This document shows, one piece after another, positions 1 through 7,459 of a stretch of 38,914 nucleotides of DNA. Made by a program: the position numbers and the translations under genes. The number at the start of each line of letters is the position of its first letter. Positions within the stretch are counted from its first letter, which is position 1. A model generated the notes under the pieces. The model saw nothing but the letters and a program-made list of their open reading frames with translations. It was not told the origin of the DNA and made no database searches. The stretch lies in the NCBI GenBank assembly GCA_017394515.1, contig JAFPXY010000039.1:1-38914 (forward strand). The letters are read 5' to 3'. This DNA comes from Bacillota bacterium. Its GTDB lineage: Bacteria; Bacillota; Clostridia; Peptostreptococcales; Anaerovoracaceae.

Positions 1-16
1 TCACCAAAAAAATCCA

Positions 17-54
17 CACGGCCTAATCGTACCATGAAGCCATTTTAGGCCGTG
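17..54. other. Hairpin preceding repeat copy A
   Basis: A perfect 10-bp inverted repeat, CACGGCCTAA (17-26) and TTAGGCCGTG (45-54), encloses an 18-nt loop. The loop ends in GCCATT, like the loops of the 36-nt units that follow, so it may be a diverged extra unit. It could instead be a terminator of a gene left of the window, but no T-run follows it directly. Confidence 0.5.
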
Positions 55-55
55 A

Positions 56-430
56 GTAGGATAAAACTCTTCAATTAAGCATTTTTATCCTACTGCAAAA
101 AATCCCCCTAGGATAAAACTATAGTTTTCGCCATTTTTGTCCTACTCTGTTTTTTGGATGAAGCCCTGTCTCCTCCTGAGATCATCCTCCAAAAGACAGT
201 TTAAGCATAAATTCTTTCAAAAAATAGCTGTTAGCACCTGCTAACCCAGCAATTTTTGTCCAAATTTCAATACCTTGCCGTGCAATATCGCCTCCTGGCT
301 GCATATGCCCAAAAGACATGTAGGATAAATACAGCCAAAATGCCATTTTTATCCTATGGCCTTTCATCCATGTAGGATAAAACAAATAAAACAGAGCTTT
401 TTATCCTATTTTGCTGCGACACCCCTTGAC
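56..430 (+). repeat. Intergenic hairpin-array repeat, copy A
   Basis: This is a non-coding element that recurs at 18220-18582 in the same orientation. It holds four inverted-repeat units, each exactly 36 nt from the T of TAGGA to the A of TCCTA: 57-92, 109-144, 321-356 and 373-408. Units within a pair start 52 nt apart. Left arms read TAGGATAAAA or near; right arms read TTTTATCCTA or TTTTGTCCTA. The right arm is usually preceded by GCCA or GCA. Between the pairs lies a core with a small hairpin, GTTAGCACCTGCTAAC (about 229-244), and the 19-nt stretch AATTTTTGTCCAAATTTCA (251-269), which is identical in copy B. Both copies end in TATTTTGC then TTGAC about 21 nt after the last unit. A further hairpin of the same design lies just upstream (17-54), so the element may extend leftward. 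Function is unknown: a structured RNA or a non-autonomous mobile element is possible. Confidence 0.85.
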
Positions 431-439
431 CGATACATC

Positions 440-470
440 AAAAAAGGGCTATCTCACAATGAGATAGCCC
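440..470 (-). terminator. Rho-independent terminator of serA-yicC
   Basis: An 11-bp perfect stem (446-456 with 460-470, core GGGCTATCTCA/TGAGATAGCCC) has a 3-nt loop. On the minus strand it is followed by a run of six T. It lies 12 nt past the yicC stop codon and belongs to a recurring GCCATCTCA-type terminator family in this window. Confidence 0.88.
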
Positions 471-482
471 CTTTCAATTACC

Positions 483-1367
483 TTATTCAATATTCTGAAC
501 CTGTTCGCGGATCTTTTCGATCTCGGCCTTGATGTTCAGCATGTGGTTTGTAATGGTGATATCGTTGGCCTTGGATCCGATGGTGTTGGCTTCGCGATTC
601 ATTTCCTGAACCAGGAAGTCAAGCTTCTTACCAACGGTGCTTTCAGATCCGGTCAAAATGGACTTGAGCTGGAGAAGATGTGAGTTCAGACGAGTGATCT
701 CTTCATCTATGGCACATTTGTCAGCGAAGATGGCAGCTTCTGTTAAGATCCTGTCTTCGGGGATCTCAGCTGCTCCGTCCAGGAGTTCTGCGATCCTTGC
801 CCTGAGCTTTTCCATGTAGTCCTTGACTACGAGAGGGGAGCGCTCTTCGATTTGATCCAGGATGGCCTTGATGGTCTCGCCCTTTGTGATCAGATCATCA
901 GCAAGCCTCTGACCCTCAATGGCTCTCATGCTTTCCAGGTTGGCTGATGCTTCAGCCACGGGAATGAGGATGGCCTTGGTCAGTTCTTCTTCATCGTCCA
1001 CATCGGGCACAGCCTTAAGCACGTCCGGCATGGTGGCCAGAAGTTCCAGATCGATGTCGCCCGAGAGATCGAAGTTCTCTTTGAGCTCTTTTAAATTGTC
1101 ATAGTACTGTTTGGCAGCCAGCTGGTTGAGCTTGATGACCACATCGTTCTCGGTGACGTTCTCAACGTTGATGGATACGTCCACCTTACCTCTGGCCAGC
1201 TTTGACTTAACTGCTTGCTTGATCTTGTCCTCCGCAAAAGAATACCGCCTAGGCATCTTTACTGTTATGTCGGAGTATCTGTGATTAACTGATTTGATCT
1301 CACAGGTGATATTTCTTTTGCCGTCTGAATATTCGCTTCTTCCGAAGCCTGTCATGCTTTTGATCAT
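483..1367 (-). CDS. yicC: YicC/YloC family endoribonuclease
   Basis: The 294-residue protein has the usual YicC length. It begins with the family signature MTGFGR, followed by EIKSVNHRY and MPRRY in the N-terminal domain (about 1-155). The C-terminal DUF1732-type region carries DEEITRLNSHL and LDFLVQEMNREANTIGSKA (about 215-275). YicC and YloC proteins are described as endoribonucleases that affect RNA turnover; that role is taken from the family. The start is set by AGAGGT about 5 nt upstream. It lies 17 nt after serA on the same strand and shares its terminator, so the two probably form an operon, which is an uncommon partner for yicC. The function assignment is by family only, but the family call is firm. 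Confidence 0.93.
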   Translation of the reverse strand: MIKSMTGFGRSEYSDGKRNITCEIKSVNHRYSDITVKMPRRYSFAEDKIKQAVKSKLARGKVDVSINVENVTENDVVIKLNQLAAKQYYDNLKELKENFDLSGDIDLELLATMPDVLKAVPDVDDEEELTKAILIPVAEASANLESMRAIEGQRLADDLITKGETIKAILDQIEERSPLVVKDYMEKLRARIAELLDGAAEIPEDRILTEAAIFADKCAIDEEITRLNSHLLQLKSILTGSESTVGKKLDFLVQEMNREANTIGSKANDITITNHMLNIKAEIEKIREQVQNIE

Positions 1368-1384
1368 TATTTACCTCTGATGGA

Positions 1385-2521
1385 TTATTTGAGTACGCGT
1401 ACGCTCATTACCTTAGGATCGTTGATCTCTACGTCGCAAGCTTCGCTGAGTTCTGCAAGAACGTAAGCGGGACCGAATTTGCTCTGGGATGCCATGCACT
1501 TGGTAACGGGAGCCTTTGCAGCGGAAAGAAGATCCATAACCTCTGCTACAGGGTTCTCCATATCCTTTACCATGAGGGCAACACGGCAGCCTGTACGCTG
1601 TCCCATGTCGAGCTTAGCGAAGTTAACGGAGTTGATGATGTTTCCGTCTTCGAAGTAGTCTCTGATCTCCTTAACTGCCATTTCAGCACAGTTGTCTTCA
1701 GCTTCTGCTGATGATGCTCCAAGGTGAGGAGTAAGGATAACGCCCGGCTTGCCAACCATGTGGTCGTTAGGGAAGTCGCATACGTACTGAGAAACCTTAC
1801 CGGATTCAAGAGCAGCGAGAAGGTCGTCTTCGTTGACCAGTTTGTCTCTGGAGAAGTTCAGAAGGAGAACTCCGTCCTTCATAGCGGAGATAACGTCAGC
1901 GTTGATCATCTTCTTGGTTGCATCGTTTGCAGGAAGGTGAAGGGTTACGATGTCAGCTTCTGCGAGCATTTCCTTAAGATCTGTGTAAACCTTAACGCCT
2001 TCGCACTCTGTTACGAAGGGGTCATAGCCTACGATGTCCATTCCGAGAGCGGAGCAAGCTTCAGCGATCTTGCGGCCGATAGCACCGAGTCCGACTACGC
2101 CGAGAGTCTTACCGTAGATCTCGTGTCCTGCGTATTTGGACTTACCTTTCTCTACCTGCTTAGCAACGTCCATCTCGTCGTTGGGAGCAAGGCCCTTAGC
2201 CCATTCGATACCAGCGGGAACGTTACGCATTGCCATGAGCATTCCGCAGATAACTAACTCCTTAACGGCGTTAGCGTTAGCTCCGGGAGTATTGAATACT
2301 ACGATTCCCTTCTGAGCGCATCTTTCAAGGGGAATATTGTTTACACCTGCGCCGGCACGGGCAACAGCCATAAGATCATCAGAAAACTCCATTGAGAGCA
2401 TGTCTGCGGATCTTACTAAGATACCATTGGCTTCGTCTACATTCTCGGTGATCTGGTAGTCATCAGTGAGACGAGCCAGGCCTACAGGTGAGATTTTGTT
2501 AAGTTTTGCAATTTTGTACAT
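1385..2521 (-). CDS. serA: D-3-phosphoglycerate dehydrogenase
   Basis: This enzyme oxidises 3-phosphoglycerate to 3-phosphohydroxypyruvate with NAD, the first committed step of serine synthesis in the cytoplasm. The Rossmann signature GLGAIG lies at 144-149 and is followed by the acidic YDP. The catalytic Arg is R225 in NFSRDKLVNE, and the catalytic His is H266 in TPHLGASS. Where most family members have the catalytic Glu (the EP of DVFxxEP), this protein reads DFPND, so D253 may take that place; this looks typical of the short clostridial type. At 378 residues it lacks the long regulatory insertion of larger SerA proteins, but about 70 residues after the catalytic domain resemble an ACT-like tail. 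It is divergent from serC, the next pathway enzyme. A GGAGG site precedes the ATG. Confidence 0.95.
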   Translation of the reverse strand: MYKIAKLNKISPVGLARLTDDYQITENVDEANGILVRSADMLSMEFSDDLMAVARAGAGVNNIPLERCAQKGIVVFNTPGANANAVKELVICGMLMAMRNVPAGIEWAKGLAPNDEMDVAKQVEKGKSKYAGHEIYGKTLGVVGLGAIGRKIAEACSALGMDIVGYDPFVTECEGVKVYTDLKEMLAEADIVTLHLPANDATKKMINADVISAMKDGVLLLNFSRDKLVNEDDLLAALESGKVSQYVCDFPNDHMVGKPGVILTPHLGASSAEAEDNCAEMAVKEIRDYFEDGNIINSVNFAKLDMGQRTGCRVALMVKDMENPVAEVMDLLSAAKAPVTKCMASQSKFGPAYVLAELSEACDVEINDPKVMSVRVLK

Positions 2522-2566
2522 GATATTATCCTCCGATCGTTCACAGAAATTTCAAATTACACCTTT

Positions 2567-2575
2567 AGTATAACA
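2567..2575 (-). promoter_or_regulatory. serA extended -10 promoter element
   Basis: On the minus strand TGTTATACT is an extended -10 (TGn plus TATACT), 46 nt upstream of the serA start codon. No good -35 is seen at 17 nt, consistent with an extended -10 promoter. A TTGACA on the same strand (2611-2616) is too far away to serve this -10. Confidence 0.5.
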
Positions 2576-2643
2576 CTTTACTTACCATCTTAAAAGTGTT
2601 AAAATACTTTTGTCAAAGGATTAGTGCAAAAAATTTTTTGCAC
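2572..2643. promoter_or_regulatory. Palindrome cluster between serA and serC
   Basis: Three inverted repeats sit in the divergent promoter region. AACACTTT (2572-2579) pairs with AAAGTGTT (2593-2600). AAAAGT (2592-2597) pairs with ACTTTT (2606-2611). GTGCAAAAAATTTTTTGCAC (2624-2643) is a perfect 20-bp palindrome. They are candidate operators for joint control of both serine genes; the regulator is not identified. Confidence 0.55.
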
Positions 2644-2675
2644 ATTATTATTGAGTAGAAAGAAGGATTATTAAA

Positions 2676-3773
2676 ATGGTAAAACAGAAATACGACAGAG
2701 TTTATAATTTCTCAGCAGGTCCGTCAATTCTCCCCCTGGAAGTACTGGAACAGGTTAAGGAAGACCTTCTGAACTATAAGGGAACCGGTCAGTCCGTTAT
2801 GGAAATGAGCCACCGTTCCAAAGAGTATCAGAAGATCATCGACGAAGCTGAGGCTGATCTGAGGGAACTCATGAATATCCCCGACAACTACAAGGTCCTC
2901 TTCCTTCAGGGCGGCGGAACTCTTCAGTTTGCCATGGTACCTCTGAACCTCATGGTAGGCACCAAGAAAGCTGACTACATCATCACCGGACAGTGGGCTA
3001 AGAAAGCTTTCGAAGAAGCTCAGAAGTTCGGCGATGCTAAGGCTATCGCATCTTCAGCAGAAGATACATATTCCTGGGTACCCAAGGTAAAGAAAGAAGA
3101 CTTCAGAGCTGATGCAGACTATGCATACATCTGCCTGAACAACACCATTTACGGAACCAAGTTCAACTACATCCCTGACACAGGAGACGTTCCTCTGGTT
3201 GCTGACTGGAGCTCCGGATTCATGTCTGAAGAGATCGACGTTACCAAGTTCGGTATCCTTTGGGGTGGCGCACAGAAGAACGTAGCACCTGCTGGTATGT
3301 CCATCGTTATCATCAGAGAAGACCTTATCGGCAAGGCTCCTAAGGAAGTTCCTACATATCTTGACTACAAGATCCACGCTGACAAGGGATCCATGTACAA
3401 TACTCCTCCTTGCTGGACAATCTACGTTGCAGGCGAAGTATTCAAGTATCTGAAGAGAATCGGCGGCATCAAGGTTATGCAGGAAATGAACAAGAGAAAG
3501 GCAGCTAAGCTCTATGCAGCTATCGATGCTTCCGAAATGTTCAAGGGCACAGTAGCCGTTGAAGATCGTTCCCTCATGAACGTAACCTTCGTTACCGGAG
3601 ATGCAGATCTTGACAAGAAGTTCATCGCAGAAGCAAGAGAAGAAGGACTCATCAACCTGGCTGGACACCGTTCAGTAGGCGGAATGCGTGCTTCCATCTA
3701 CAACGCTATGCCTGAAGAGGGCGTTGACGCTCTCATCGAATTCATGAAGAAATTCGAAGCTGAAAACAAATAA
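2676..3773 (+). CDS. serC: Phosphoserine aminotransferase
   Basis: A PLP enzyme that transfers the amino group of glutamate to 3-phosphohydroxypyruvate, giving phosphoserine, the second step of serine synthesis. At 365 residues it has the family length. It opens with NFSAGPSILP, carries the QGGGTLQFAM phosphate-binding loop near residue 79, and has the PLP lysine at K201 in GGAQKNVAPAGM. The C-terminal HRSVGGMRASIYNAMP is characteristic of SerC. AGAAGGA lies 8 nt before the ATG. It is divergent from serA and followed after 25 nt by a D,D-carboxypeptidase and uvrC on the same strand. No serB is seen in the window. Identification is secure. Confidence 0.97.
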   Translation: MVKQKYDRVYNFSAGPSILPLEVLEQVKEDLLNYKGTGQSVMEMSHRSKEYQKIIDEAEADLRELMNIPDNYKVLFLQGGGTLQFAMVPLNLMVGTKKADYIITGQWAKKAFEEAQKFGDAKAIASSAEDTYSWVPKVKKEDFRADADYAYICLNNTIYGTKFNYIPDTGDVPLVADWSSGFMSEEIDVTKFGILWGGAQKNVAPAGMSIVIIREDLIGKAPKEVPTYLDYKIHADKGSMYNTPPCWTIYVAGEVFKYLKRIGGIKVMQEMNKRKAAKLYAAIDASEMFKGTVAVEDRSLMNVTFVTGDADLDKKFIAEAREEGLINLAGHRSVGGMRASIYNAMPEEGVDALIEFMKKFEAENK

Positions 3774-3798
3774 CGATAAAGGTTAGACTAGTTAAACT

Positions 3799-5199
3799 AT
3801 GAAAAAATCACAAAAACCCTACAAGCAGGCCCTGAAGATACTCTTCGTGGTCCTGCTTGTGGTTGCTATGATCGTTCTTTACTGCATAGGTAGTTTTGCG
3901 TACGTATTCGCGGCTACCGAGAGAAACGGTATCGAACTGAACGGCACGGCAGCAGCTATATATGTGGACGAATCCAATAGTTATCTATGGGATTATCAGG
4001 GTGATAAACAGTACGACCCGGCCTCTACGACCAAGCTGCTGACATGCCTTGTAGCTGCCGAACACCTAAAACTGAATAGTAAGGTCAAGGTGACCAAAGA
4101 GGCTTTGAAGGTAACGGATACGGTGCTTTTCCTCCAAGAAGGAGAGAAGGTGACCGTCAAGACCCTTATGCATCTGGCTCTCATGGAATCCCACAATGAG
4201 GCAGCGAAGATGTTGGCCATTGCAACTTCGGGATCCGAGAAGAAATTTGCCAAGCTCATGGATGCTAAGGCTAAGGAGATCGGATGTACCAACTCCAAGT
4301 TCAAGAATTCCACGGGCTTAAGTGATCCCAGAAACTACTGTACCGCCAAGGACATGTGCCTGATTACTGAGGCAGCCTTAAGCAACACCACCATTCGTAA
4401 GATCTGCGCTAAGGCCGAGTACAAGATTCCTGCTTCAAACAAGCACGATGCCAAGACCCTGAAGAATACCAACCTTTTCCTTGCAGGCGGAACCGTGACC
4501 GAGTCCGACGGAAGCAAGACCAAGGTCAAGAAGATCAAGGAGATCTTCGGAGGTAAGACCGGAACTACAGTTAAGTACAAGGGAACCATGACCGTAGCTT
4601 GCGAGATCGAAGGTCTGGACGTTTACATCACCGTGCTTAACAGCACCATCAATGGCAAGTACAAGGATATAGCCAACCTGGTGGATTACGCCAAGTCCAA
4701 TATCAATCCCTACGTTGCCGTTGAAAAGGGCAAGCCAACGGACAAGAAAGCCAAGGTCAAGGGCGGAGCCGTAAGAAAGGTTCCCGGCGAGATCAAGGAA
4801 GACGGCATAATCAATCTTCCTGAAGGTGCTTCAGCCGCACTGGTACTGGTCAAGGAAGTCTTCGACGAAGACATCGAAGCACCTGTAAGCGTTGGCGATA
4901 AGATCGGTAAAGCAGTCATTTACCTGGCCGACGAAGAAGTCAGCTCAGTGGATATAGTTGCCACCAAGGATGTGCCTGAAGGATGGATATTCTCCAAGAT
5001 CGGCATACCGAATTCCGTGGCCATAGTTATCATCGTAGTGCTCAGCGTCATAGTTATCCTGTTCATCATAATCAGGATACTGAGAGGCGTCAACCGTGCT
5101 AAAGCCAGAGCCAGACGTAAGGAACGCATCAAGGAGATCGCTCTCAAACAGCTGGAGCGTGAGAGAGATGTGGACGAGAGAAACTGGCCATACAAATAA
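3799..5199 (+). CDS. D-alanyl-D-alanine carboxypeptidase (PBP5 type)
   Basis: A penicillin-binding serine carboxypeptidase that trims the terminal D-Ala from peptidoglycan stem peptides outside the membrane. The three active-site motifs are present: STTK at 76-79 (nucleophile S76), SHN at 131-133 and KTG at 253-255. An N-terminal hydrophobic segment at about 13-38 is a signal or anchor. Residues 300-400 form the beta-rich C-terminal PBP5 domain. A second membrane segment (about 405-428) precedes a basic tail rich in Arg and Lys. Many relatives end in an amphipathic anchor, so a full transmembrane helix plus a cytoplasmic basic tail is slightly unusual. It sits between serC and uvrC, and its stop is 5 nt from the uvrC start. 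DacF or DacA would be possible symbols; I do not choose between them. Confidence 0.93.
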   Translation: MKKSQKPYKQALKILFVVLLVVAMIVLYCIGSFAYVFAATERNGIELNGTAAAIYVDESNSYLWDYQGDKQYDPASTTKLLTCLVAAEHLKLNSKVKVTKEALKVTDTVLFLQEGEKVTVKTLMHLALMESHNEAAKMLAIATSGSEKKFAKLMDAKAKEIGCTNSKFKNSTGLSDPRNYCTAKDMCLITEAALSNTTIRKICAKAEYKIPASNKHDAKTLKNTNLFLAGGTVTESDGSKTKVKKIKEIFGGKTGTTVKYKGTMTVACEIEGLDVYITVLNSTINGKYKDIANLVDYAKSNINPYVAVEKGKPTDKKAKVKGGAVRKVPGEIKEDGIINLPEGASAALVLVKEVFDEDIEAPVSVGDKIGKAVIYLADEEVSSVDIVATKDVPEGWIFSKIGIPNSVAIVIIVVLSVIVILFIIIRILRGVNRAKARARRKERIKEIALKQLERERDVDERNWPYK

Positions 5200-5204
5200 C
5201 TGAA

Positions 5205-7040
5205 ATGTTCGATATCAAAGAAAACCTAAAAAAACTCCCGGAGACCCCGGGAGTTTATATGCATAAGGACAAACTGGGAAACGTCATCTATGTAGGTAAG
5301 GCCATCAATCTTAAGAGGAGGGTGTCCAGCTACTTCGTGAACTCAGCCTCCCACTCATCCAAGGTCAGATCCATGGTGGAGCACATAGAGGAGTTCGAGT
5401 ACATCACCTGCAAGACGGAGATGGAGGCCCTGATCTTAGAGTGCAATCTCATCAAGAAATATGAGCCCAAGTACAACGTGCTTCTCAGGGATGACAAGAC
5501 CTATCCTTACATCAAGGTGACCTTGAACGAGGACTATCCGAGGCTTCTCAAGACCAGAGTCATCGCTAAGGACGGCGCCAAATATTTTGGACCATACTCC
5601 GACGTGGCAGCGGTCAATCGTTCCCTGGAGCTTCTTAATAAGCTTTTCAAGCTCAAAAGATGCTCCTCCAGGTCCTTCCCTGAAGGCTTCAAGCCCTGCC
5701 TGAATTACCATCTGGAGGAGTGCAGGGGAATCTGCACAGGCCAGGTGTCCAAGGAAGAGTACCTAAAGGACATAGACAGCCTCATGGATCTTCTTAATGG
5801 CAAGGACCGCAGCCTTGAGAACGAATTCAAGGAAGAGATGCTCAAAGCCTCTGACGAGCTCAGGTTTGAAGATGCTGCTGAGTACCGCGACCGGCTGGAA
5901 GGCCTCAAGGCTCTTAGAGAAGTTCAGAGGGTAACCATGACCAGAGATAACGATCTGGACATGCTTTTCTCCGTTGGACAGGGCGAGAACACCTCTGTGA
6001 TACTTTTCCCTGTAAGGGGAGGCAAGCTTTCAGGCAGAGAGACCTTCTTAATGTCCAATGTAGAAAACTGGGATGAATCCGATGAATATAACGTGGTCAT
6101 CAGCGAATTCATCAAGCAGTACTACTCGCAGCTGGCGGATCCTCCCAAGGAGATCTTGGTGCCGAAGCCCATCAAGGAAGCCAAGCTCATCGAAGAGATG
6201 CTGGGAGTCAAGATCCACACGCCATTCAGAGGACCTAAGAATCAACTCATGAAGCTGGCCGAAAGGGACGTCATAGAGATCGCAAAAAACCTGGAAGTGA
6301 AAGTTGCCACTCAGAAGGAGAGGGAAGATGAGCTGAGAGGCTTGCTTTCCAGAATGCTGGGAGAGGAGAAGCCTTTCTACAGGGTTGAGTCCTACGACAT
6401 TTCCAACACCAACGGAGTCGATACCGTAGGCGCCATGGTTGTCTTCAGAAATCTCAAGCCCGTAAGGAAGGACTACAGAAGATTCAAGATAAGGACCATC
6501 GAAGGTCAGGACGACTACGGCAGCTTGAGGGAGATGCTGACCAGAAGGTTCAAGAGGGCTATCGAAAATGATAAGAGCTTTAACATCCTTCCCGATCTGA
6601 TCTTAATGGACGGAGGTCGCGGACAGGTCACATCTGCGGAAGCTGTAATCTCATCCCTGGGACTGGAAGTACCTGTACTGGGCATGGCCAAGGACGACAG
6701 TCACAGGACCAGAGCCCTGGTGAACGGCAGGGGAGAGGAGATCCCTTTGAAGGATTTTCCGCTTCTATATAAGTACTGCGGTACCATCCAGGAGGAGGTC
6801 CACAGGTTCGCCATTGAGTATCACAGAAGCCTCCACAATCGTAACACCATAGGCTCAGTTCTGGACGATATCCCGGGCATCGGACCCAAGAAGAGAACAG
6901 CACTTCTGGAGCACTTCAAGACCATCAAGGATATCAAGGAAGCTGACAGGGAAACCCTCATGGGATGCCCCAGAATAAGCGCAAAAGACGCAGATTCCAT
7001 AATAGGTTTTTTTGGAGTTGCAAAAAAACAAGAAGTATGA
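5205..7040 (+). CDS. uvrC: Excinuclease ABC subunit C
   Basis: The dual-incision nuclease of nucleotide excision repair, recruited by UvrB to damaged DNA. At 611 residues it has the full family architecture. The GIY-YIG nuclease is at the N-terminus (PGVYMHKD about 15, IYVGKA about 28, LKRRVSSYF). A UVR motif (EEMLKASDELRFEDAAEYRD) lies at about 210-230. The RNase H-like nuclease has VESYDISN and LILMDGGRGQV. A helix-hairpin-helix pair (DDIPGIGPKKR) is at the C-terminus. The ATG is 5 nt after the upstream stop and has no visible Shine-Dalgarno sequence, so translation is probably coupled to the carboxypeptidase gene. Its stop codon overlaps the promoter of the next gene. Confidence 0.97.
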   Translation: MFDIKENLKKLPETPGVYMHKDKLGNVIYVGKAINLKRRVSSYFVNSASHSSKVRSMVEHIEEFEYITCKTEMEALILECNLIKKYEPKYNVLLRDDKTYPYIKVTLNEDYPRLLKTRVIAKDGAKYFGPYSDVAAVNRSLELLNKLFKLKRCSSRSFPEGFKPCLNYHLEECRGICTGQVSKEEYLKDIDSLMDLLNGKDRSLENEFKEEMLKASDELRFEDAAEYRDRLEGLKALREVQRVTMTRDNDLDMLFSVGQGENTSVILFPVRGGKLSGRETFLMSNVENWDESDEYNVVISEFIKQYYSQLADPPKEILVPKPIKEAKLIEEMLGVKIHTPFRGPKNQLMKLAERDVIEIAKNLEVKVATQKEREDELRGLLSRMLGEEKPFYRVESYDISNTNGVDTVGAMVVFRNLKPVRKDYRRFKIRTIEGQDDYGSLREMLTRRFKRAIENDKSFNILPDLILMDGGRGQVTSAEAVISSLGLEVPVLGMAKDDSHRTRALVNGRGEEIPLKDFPLLYKYCGTIQEEVHRFAIEYHRSLHNRNTIGSVLDDIPGIGPKKRTALLEHFKTIKDIKEADRETLMGCPRISAKDADSIIGFFGVAKKQEV

Positions 7041-7046
7041 TATATT
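7018..7046 (+). promoter_or_regulatory. Promoter of the DUF1292 gene, overlapping uvrC stop
   Basis: TTGCAA (7018-7023), a 17-nt spacer, then TATATT (7041-7046), preceded directly by TGA, forms an extended -10. That TGA is the uvrC stop codon. The expected start site is near 7053, with AAAGGAGA then ATG downstream. Confidence 0.72.
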
Positions 7047-7086
7047 GAACGCGTTAATGAAACAGTAATCAAAAAGGAGAAGGAAA

Positions 7087-7356
7087 ATGGCTAATAAAAA
7101 AGACTATATCGAGGAAGACCTTGACATCATCACTCTGGAATTTGACGACGATGTAGAGATCGAATGCGAGATCATGGGCGTTTTCGACTATGAAGGCAAG
7201 GAATACATCGCACTCATTCCTCATGACGATTCCGATGATGTATACATCTATGGATATAAAGAGACCGGCGATGATGAATTCGAGCTGGTAGATATCGAAG
7301 ATGACGATGAATTTGAGAAGGTAGTAGCTGAATTTGACAAGATCATGGCTGAATAA
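7087..7356 (+). CDS. DUF1292 domain protein
   Basis: A small, very acidic cytoplasmic protein of 89 residues that matches the DUF1292 pattern: DLDIITLEFDDD at the start, then EIMGVFDYEGKEYIALIPHD, and YIYGYKETGDDEFELVDIEDDDEFEKV. Members are widespread in Firmicutes, often near the alaS-ruvX (yrrL)-yrzB genes, and have no settled function. Here it stands alone between uvrC and a Sel1 protein with its own promoter and terminator. AAAGGAGA lies about 7 nt before the ATG. The function is unknown to me. Confidence 0.88.
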   Translation: MANKKDYIEEDLDIITLEFDDDVEIECEIMGVFDYEGKEYIALIPHDDSDDVYIYGYKETGDDEFELVDIEDDDEFEKVVAEFDKIMAE

Positions 7357-7387
7357 TGACTGATCTCAAGATCATCAAATGAAAGGC

Positions 7388-7416
7388 ATGCGTCTGTTAG
7401 ACAGACGCATATTTTC
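7388..7416 (+). terminator. Terminator after the DUF1292 gene
   Basis: A perfect 10-bp stem, ATGCGTCTGT (7388-7397) with ACAGACGCAT (7401-7410), has a 3-nt loop and is followed by ATTTTC. The T-run is short. Confidence 0.7.
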
Positions 7417-7459
7417 TATCTGCGAGTTTTTTGCGGATGGATTTTAGGGAGAAACAATA

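Noticed and set aside
182-385. A 67-codon frame on the minus strand in the left intergenic region
   Set aside because: It lies within the repeat element, is not preserved in copy B and has no ribosome site.
56-408. CRISPR array
   Set aside because: The units are 36 nt, a common CRISPR repeat length, but they are self-complementary at the ends and differ from one another internally. The spacing is 16 nt with a large gap in the middle, and no cas genes are near.
2611-2643. A serC promoter with TTGTCA as the -35
   Set aside because: At 17 nt the -10 position reads ATTTTT and no extended element is present, so I did not annotate it.
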